Shown here one piece after another: positions 9,231 through 12,440 of a DNA stretch of 12,440 nucleotides. The DNA is taken from the NCBI GenBank assembly GCA_005789685.1, contig SXXD01000154.1, positions 1-12,440 of the forward strand. Reading direction: 5' to 3'. Origin of the DNA: Burkholderiales bacterium. GTDB taxonomy: Bacteria; Pseudomonadota; Gammaproteobacteria; Burkholderiales; Burkholderiaceae_C. A model generated the notes under the pieces. The model worked only from the letters and a program-made list of their open reading frames with translations, was not told where the DNA came from and made no database searches. Positions within the stretch are counted from its first letter, which is position 1; the number at the start of each line of letters is the position of its first letter. Made by a program: the position numbers and the translations under genes.

Positions 9231-9260
9231 TTGTAGGATTGAATGGCAAGCTGATACAGT
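9231..9260 (+). promoter_or_regulatory. Candidate extended -10 promoter of the small lysine-rich gene
   Basis: TGATACAGT (9252-9260) reads as an extended -10 (TG, one base, then TACAGT, 4 of 6). TTGTAG (9231-9236) sits upstream at 18-base spacing. It predicts a start near 9267 and a leader of about 20 bases. AATGGC (9242-9247) and GCCATT (9264-9269) form an inverted repeat flanking the -10, and ATTGAAT occurs at both 9238 and 9267. This was found by eye. Confidence 0.35.
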
Positions 9261-9286
9261 GGAGCCATTGAATAGAAAGAAATACC

Positions 9287-9469
9287 TTGGCAACTCCCAA
9301 TTACGGCTACGAAAAACGTCAAAAAGAATTGGCGAAGAAACGCAAAAAAGAAGACAAACTGAAAGCCAAGTCTGAGAAAAGATCGGACTCGCCTGATTCA
9401 CTCTCAGAAGATTTGCCTGAAGACGAGATCGATCCTCTGCCTGCTTCCGATGTGCCGCCCCAACCCTGA
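9287..9469 (+). CDS. Small lysine-rich orphan protein
   Basis: This is a 60-residue protein of unknown function. It starts MATPNYGYEKRQKELAKKRK and is strongly charge-segregated. Residues 10-32 hold 13 Lys/Arg and are probably helical. Residues 34-55 are acidic (SEDLPEDEID), and the tail is Pro-rich. I recall similar short proteins, annotated hypothetical, in many betaproteobacteria, which together with the open frame supports a real gene; this is memory, not a search. The start is TTG (9287), chosen because it gives the family-like N-terminus. No ATG is available in frame nearby and the ribosome binding site is weak (AGAAAGA, 9274-9280). It may bind nucleic acid or ribosomes, but that is only inferred from charge. 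Confidence 0.7.
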   Translation: MATPNYGYEKRQKELAKKRKKEDKLKAKSEKRSDSPDSLSEDLPEDEIDPLPASDVPPQP

Positions 9470-9497
9470 ATTGAACAACACCGCCACCTAGGCAGAG

Positions 9498-10196
9498 CTA
9501 CCTCATATCGGCCAACATTTTTTTAAGCTGAGGCCATACGTTTTTCATCATGGTGCTTTGCGCCCCTTCATTGGGATGAATTCGGTCTGACTGAAACCAC
9601 TTCAAGGGATCGACATCGTCAGCAATGCCTTTTAAAAATTGGTTGTTGAGTTCTGCACCCGTCTCTTTAGACACTCTTTGATAGGCTTGTGCTATTTGTT
9701 GGGCGTAGTTGGCGCCATAGTTTGGCGGCATTTGCATGCCAATGACCATCACTTTGGCACCCGCTTTTTTGCCTTGATTGGCCATGGCGCTCAAATTTTG
9801 TTGCGTCATTTGCATGCTCAGGCCTCGAAGCGCATCGTTGCCCCCAAGCTCCACGATCAGAACATGCGGCTGGTGAACCTTAAGCAACTGGGGCAGCCTG
9901 CTAAGGCCTCCTGAGCTTGTATCACCGCTGATACTGGCATTCACCATTCTCACCTTCACGGTCTCTTTGACAGCTTGGTCACTCATCAACTGAACCCAGC
10001 CTGTTCCTCGGGTCAGGCCGTACTCAGCACTCAATGAGTCACCCACAATCAAGACAGTTTTTTCTGGGCTTGGTGTTGTCTTGGTATTGACTTTCGGCGT
10101 GCTTTCGCTGGCCAAAAGGGGCAAGCAAAAACCCGCGCAGAACAAGCTCACCACAAGCCAGTTAAAGTATCTACGTTGTAAGGAAATTTGGTACAT
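9498..10196 (-). CDS. tesA: Secreted SGNH esterase / lysophospholipase, TesA type
   Basis: This 232-residue GDSL/SGNH hydrolase probably acts in the periplasm on acyl esters, thioesters or lysophospholipids, as TesA does; arylesterase is a common annotation. It has an N-terminal signal peptide (RRY, then WLVVSLFCAGFCLPLLAS, cleavage near 29-31). The four SGNH blocks are VGDSLSAEYG (nucleophile Ser54), SGDTSSGG (Gly91), ELGGNDALRG (Asn120) and SDRIHPN (Asp204, His207). Length is slightly above E. coli TesA. The ATG at 10196 gives the best signal peptide, yet it has no clear ribosome binding site and lies inside the first codon of the divergent ABC ATPase gene. The tesA/ybbA divergent pair also exists in E. 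coli. Confidence 0.88.
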   Translation of the reverse strand: MYQISLQRRYFNWLVVSLFCAGFCLPLLASESTPKVNTKTTPSPEKTVLIVGDSLSAEYGLTRGTGWVQLMSDQAVKETVKVRMVNASISGDTSSGGLSRLPQLLKVHQPHVLIVELGGNDALRGLSMQMTQQNLSAMANQGKKAGAKVMVIGMQMPPNYGANYAQQIAQAYQRVSKETGAELNNQFLKGIADDVDPLKWFQSDRIHPNEGAQSTMMKNVWPQLKKMLADMR

Positions 10197-10872
10197 GTCA
10201 GAAACAATGATTTCAGTCAGTCATGTCAGTAAGGTGGTCAGTGATGTCGGCGGCCCATTGACTATTTTGCGTGATATTGATTTCTCCGTGAAGGCTGGGG
10301 AATCTGTTGCCATTTTGGGGGCCTCTGGTTCTGGCAAAAGCACCTTGTTGTCTATCATGGCAGGTTTAGACACCCCAACCGAAGGTCAGGTGTCCTTGGC
10401 AGGGCAGCCAATTTTTGACATGACAGAGGACCAACGTGCCGCATGGCGCGGACAAATGCTAGGTTTTGTATTTCAAAATTTTCAATTGATGGGCCATTTG
10501 ACAGCATTGGAAAATGTCATGTTGCCGCTAGAGTTGGCGGGCGCCAGAAACGCCAGCCAATTGGCCAAAGAGATCTTGTCGCAAGTAGGGCTTGCAGAGC
10601 GCTTGAAACATTTCCCAAAAGTTCTCAGTGGTGGTGAACAACAACGTGTTGCCCTTGCACGTGCTTTTGTGGTCCAACCCCAACTCCTTTTGGCCGATGA
10701 GCCGACAGGAAGTTTGGATGCTCAAACTGGCGAAAGCATTATGAATTTGATGCTTTCTATGAACCAGGCCAGAGGAACCACCCTGATTTTGGTCACGCAT
10801 GACCAAAATCTGGCTTCTCGCTGCGATCGAACGCTCACACTACAGGCCGGACAACTCATATCCCAACGATAA
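10195..10872 (+). CDS. ybbA: ABC transporter ATP-binding protein, YbbA/LolD-like
   Basis: This 225-residue ATPase subunit is of the MacB/LolD/YbbA class. It contains Walker A GASGSGKST (42-50), the Q-loop FVFQNFQL (Gln94), ABC signature LSGGEQQR (144-151), Walker B LLLADEP (164-170) followed by TGSLD, and the H-loop VTHD (His202). Such ATPases usually drive a membrane partner with four transmembrane helices. In E. coli YbbA is followed by the permease YbbP, but here rlmB follows after 7 bases, so the permease must be elsewhere or absent. The start at 10195 is supported by TAAGGA (10179-10184); a longer frame to 10081 lies inside the tesA signal peptide region and is rejected. Its ATG shares two base pairs with the tesA ATG. 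Confidence 0.9.
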   Translation: MSETMISVSHVSKVVSDVGGPLTILRDIDFSVKAGESVAILGASGSGKSTLLSIMAGLDTPTEGQVSLAGQPIFDMTEDQRAAWRGQMLGFVFQNFQLMGHLTALENVMLPLELAGARNASQLAKEILSQVGLAERLKHFPKVLSGGEQQRVALARAFVVQPQLLLADEPTGSLDAQTGESIMNLMLSMNQARGTTLILVTHDQNLASRCDRTLTLQAGQLISQR

Positions 10873-10879
10873 TTGGGGC

Positions 10880-11620
10880 ATGTCTTCTCCCAAAATTCTT
10901 TTCGGTTTTCATGCAGTCGGTGTCCGTTTAAAAACAGCTCCTCAATCGATCGTTGAGATTTATTTTGAAACCACACGGCGCGATGCCCGAATGCGCCAAT
11001 TCATTGAACGCGCACAAGAAGCGGGTGTCAGGCTCATAGAGGCTGACGGCATGCGCTTGGCCAAATTGGCAGGCAGTCATGGCCATCAAGGTGTTGCAGC
11101 TCGCGTTGAAAACTTGCCTCAAGCTCATTCCCTTGATGATCTGCTAGACCAGGTTCAGGGCCCTCCATTGCTCTTGGTCTTAGACGGTGTGACGGATCCA
11201 CACAACCTGGGCGCATGTTTGCGTGTGGCCGATGGCGCGGGTGCACATGCTGTCATTGCACCCAAAGATCACGCCGCAGGCATCAATGCCACTGTGGCCA
11301 AGGTTGCCAGTGGTGCCGCTGAAATTGTGCCGTATTTCATGGTGACCAACTTGGCTCGAACTTTGGGTGAACTCAAAGAGCGTTCTATTTGGATCATTGG
11401 CACCAGCGGTGATGCCCCTCGCCATATTTACCAAGCAGATCTAAAAGGCCCTACTGCTTTGGTTTTGGGTGCTGAAGGTCCCGGCATGAGGCAGCTGACA
11501 CGCAAAACATGTGATGAGTTGGTCAGTATTCCCATGCAAGGTGCCGTTGAGAGTTTGAATGTATCGGTGGCAAGTGGTGTTTGTTTGTTTGAAGCGGTTC
11601 GGCAGCGTTTGGGCGCATAA
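10880..11620 (+). CDS. rlmB: 23S rRNA (guanosine-2'-O)-methyltransferase RlmB
   Basis: RlmB methylates the ribose of G2251 in the 23S rRNA peptidyl-transferase P-loop using S-adenosylmethionine. The 246-residue SpoU/TrmH-family protein has the N-terminal substrate-binding domain (ILFGFHAVGVRL at 6-17, HQGVAARV at 69-76). The knotted catalytic domain has motif 1 DPHNLGACLRVADGAGAHAV (106-125, with Asn109 and Arg115), motif 2 GAEGPGMR (197-204, Glu199) and motif 3 IPMQGAVESLNVSVASGVCLFE (217-238). The ATG at 10880 gives the expected family start. An upstream in-frame start inside the ABC ATPase gene is not credible. It is probably co-transcribed with ybbA. Confidence 0.94.
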   Translation: MSSPKILFGFHAVGVRLKTAPQSIVEIYFETTRRDARMRQFIERAQEAGVRLIEADGMRLAKLAGSHGHQGVAARVENLPQAHSLDDLLDQVQGPPLLLVLDGVTDPHNLGACLRVADGAGAHAVIAPKDHAAGINATVAKVASGAAEIVPYFMVTNLARTLGELKERSIWIIGTSGDAPRHIYQADLKGPTALVLGAEGPGMRQLTRKTCDELVSIPMQGAVESLNVSVASGVCLFEAVRQRLGA

Positions 11621-11640
11621 GCTCACAGAAGGCCCGCTGC
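11602..11640. other. Bulged hairpin across the convergent rlmB and chromate transporter ends
   Basis: GCAGC (11602-11606) plus GGGC (11611-11614) can pair with GCCC (11632-11635) plus GCTGC (11636-11640). This leaves a 4-base bulge and a 17-base loop that contains both stop codons. No T-run follows on either strand, so it is not a standard intrinsic terminator. It may block 3' exonucleases or be incidental to two gene ends only 2 bases apart. Confidence 0.3.
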
Positions 11641-12219
11641 ACCCAGAATGCCGCCAGCTGCAATGAGCCACATCAAGTGAATTGAAGTTCGCAACATCAC
11701 CCCAGCTGCAACAGCGGTGACCAACCAAATTTTCCAGTCTTGTGCAAAGTCACGATGGGCCGCTGACAACAGCCACCCCGTTGACACCAAGAGCCCAATC
11801 ACAATGGGGGCCATGCCAGACTTGAAGGCCTGAACCGATGTCAGATCTCGGTTGACGTGGGCCCATTTGGTGGCCTTGTAGGTCAGTATAGAAGATGGCA
11901 GCATAATGCCCAACATGGTGAGCATGACCCCTAAAAGACCAAGCCACCATGCAGGGGCACCCGCACTCAAGCCCCCACCTGCATTGATGCCAACTTGCCA
12001 CCCCATGAGAGCTACAAAGAGCACATTGGGGCCAGGGGCAGACTGAGCCAGCGTAATGCTGGAAGAAAAGGAAGAATCTGTCAGCCAATTTTTTTCAGTG
12101 ACCAAATATCGGTGCATTTCTGGCGCAGTTGTGATGGCACCCCCAATCCCCATCAGGGATAAGACGGCAAAATGCACGAACAGGTCAAACCAGTCTTGGT
12201 GACTCAAAGGCAGGCCCAT
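11623..12219 (-). CDS. chrA: Chromate transporter family protein, second short ChrA subunit
   Basis: This 198-residue inner-membrane protein is of the chromate ion transporter (CHR) family, short-chain type with one CHR domain. Visible family motifs are SLMGIGGAITTAPEMHRYLV (21-40) and the following NWLT, then ITLAQSAPGPNVLFVALMGWQVG (55-77). About five to six hydrophobic segments follow to the end. CHR proteins export chromate, sometimes acting on sulfate-like anions; the substrate here is inferred from family only. The ATG at 12219 is preceded by a perfect AGGAGG (read on the minus strand, 12235-12230) and lies 2 bases after the stop of its partner gene. Short CHR genes usually occur as such pairs, which together make one functional transporter. 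Confidence 0.85.
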   Translation of the reverse strand: MGLPLSHQDWFDLFVHFAVLSLMGIGGAITTAPEMHRYLVTEKNWLTDSSFSSSITLAQSAPGPNVLFVALMGWQVGINAGGGLSAGAPAWWLGLLGVMLTMLGIMLPSSILTYKATKWAHVNRDLTSVQAFKSGMAPIVIGLLVSTGWLLSAAHRDFAQDWKIWLVTAVAAGVMLRTSIHLMWLIAAGGILGAAGLL

Positions 12220-12221
12220 GC

Positions 12222-12440
12222 TTAGGATGCCTCCTGATCGGTACTGGTTTGGGTATCAAGCCTTGATGGCAATTGTTTCAATGCACGGTAGGCAATCAAA
12301 CAGGCCAAGCTGCCTAAGCCAAGTAAAACCCAAGGCAATGGCCATCTGAAAATACCGACACATGCAAATGAAATGACAGCAAAAGGGATGGCTGTCCAAA
12401 GTCCCATTGGATTTTTCGGCAGGGATGTGCCAAGTTTGAG
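12222..12440 (-). CDS. chrA: Chromate transporter family protein, first short subunit, C-terminal part only
   Basis: The minus-strand frame is open to the window edge, so only the last 72 residues of a longer gene are seen. They read from LKLGTSLPKNPMGLW through two hydrophobic helices (AIPFAVISFACVGIF and WVLLGLGSLACLIAYRAL) to a polar tail ending STDQEAS. This matches the usual end of a CHR domain (a loop with KNP, then two helices, with RWPLPWVLL between). An internal ATG (12407) is not the real start. It is the upstream partner of the 198-residue CHR gene. It is in a different frame and ends before it, so the two are separate genes. The identification rests mainly on the pairing and this C-terminal pattern. 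Confidence 0.7.
   Translation of the reverse strand, partial: LKLGTSLPKNPMGLWTAIPFAVISFACVGIFRWPLPWVLLGLGSLACLIAYRALKQLPSRLDTQTSTDQEAS

Noticed and set aside
9470..9530. Possible bidirectional terminator between the small gene and the esterase, with a T-run at 9517-9523
   Set aside because: No stem of useful length precedes the T-run, and the run lies inside the esterase coding end.
10081..10194. A longer ABC ATPase with 38 extra N-terminal residues
   Set aside because: The extension is antisense to the esterase signal peptide, does not look like ATPase sequence, and a good ribosome binding site precedes the ATG at 10195.
10197..10244. Dense TCAGT repeats and a repeated CATGTCAG at the start of the ABC gene
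   Set aside because: They mostly follow from repeated Val-Ser and Ser codons in the N-terminus; no regular period was seen.
11623..12440. The two chromate transporter pieces might be one long gene broken by a frameshift
   Set aside because: The second piece has its own ATG with a perfect AGGAGG, and the first ends in a polar C-terminal tail; paired short CHR genes are a known arrangement.

Overview
The window is a compact, almost fully coding stretch of a betaproteobacterial chromosome. The gene order der - hfq - hflX - hflK - hflC - DUF2065 - hisZ - purA is, from general knowledge, typical of Burkholderiales. Protein features (Hfq beginning [13 protein letters not shown], HisZ beginning [20 protein letters not shown], the small MATPNYGYEKRQKELAKKRKKE protein) suggest a Comamonadaceae-like organism. 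Base composition looks close to balanced by eye, low for that family. Genus cannot be fixed from the sequence alone. There are no rRNA, tRNA, IS element, phage or CRISPR signatures, and no gene-free gap exceeds 100 bases.

Layout. (1) 2-6023, plus strand: 3' end of der (ribosome assembly GTPase), hfq (RNA chaperone), hflX (ribosome-splitting GTPase), hflK and hflC (inner-membrane SPFH proteins that bind FtsH), a 63-residue DUF2065 membrane protein and hisZ (regulatory subunit for short-form HisG). (2) 6020-9225, plus strand: purA (overlaps hisZ by 4 bases), a purine-type phosphoribosyltransferase and a MetC-like cystathionine beta-lyase. (3) 9287-9469: a small lysine-rich orphan protein started by TTG. 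(4) 9498-10196, minus strand: a secreted TesA-type SGNH esterase. It is divergent from a YbbA-type ABC ATPase at 10195-10872, and their start codons share two bases of one CATG. (5) 10880-11620: rlmB, 7 bases behind the ATPase. (6) 11623-12440, minus strand: two short chromate-transporter-type genes in tandem, the upstream one cut by the window edge, meeting rlmB tail to tail with a 2-base gap.

Together the genes cover RNA and ribosome quality control (Der, Hfq, HflX, RlmB), membrane protein quality control (HflKC), and histidine, purine and sulfur amino acid metabolism. No new multi-gene system was found. The most interesting signals are small: a perfect 7-bp hairpin whose 3-base loop is the hflX TTG start, directly after the hfq stop and in the hfq frame; a near-perfect 22-bp palindrome overlapping a candidate hflK promoter; a GC-rich 8-bp hairpin inside the DUF2065 gene; a repeated pseudo-palindrome before hisZ; and the shared CATG start of tesA and ybbA. 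All regulatory calls come from reading the sequence without computation and are tentative.
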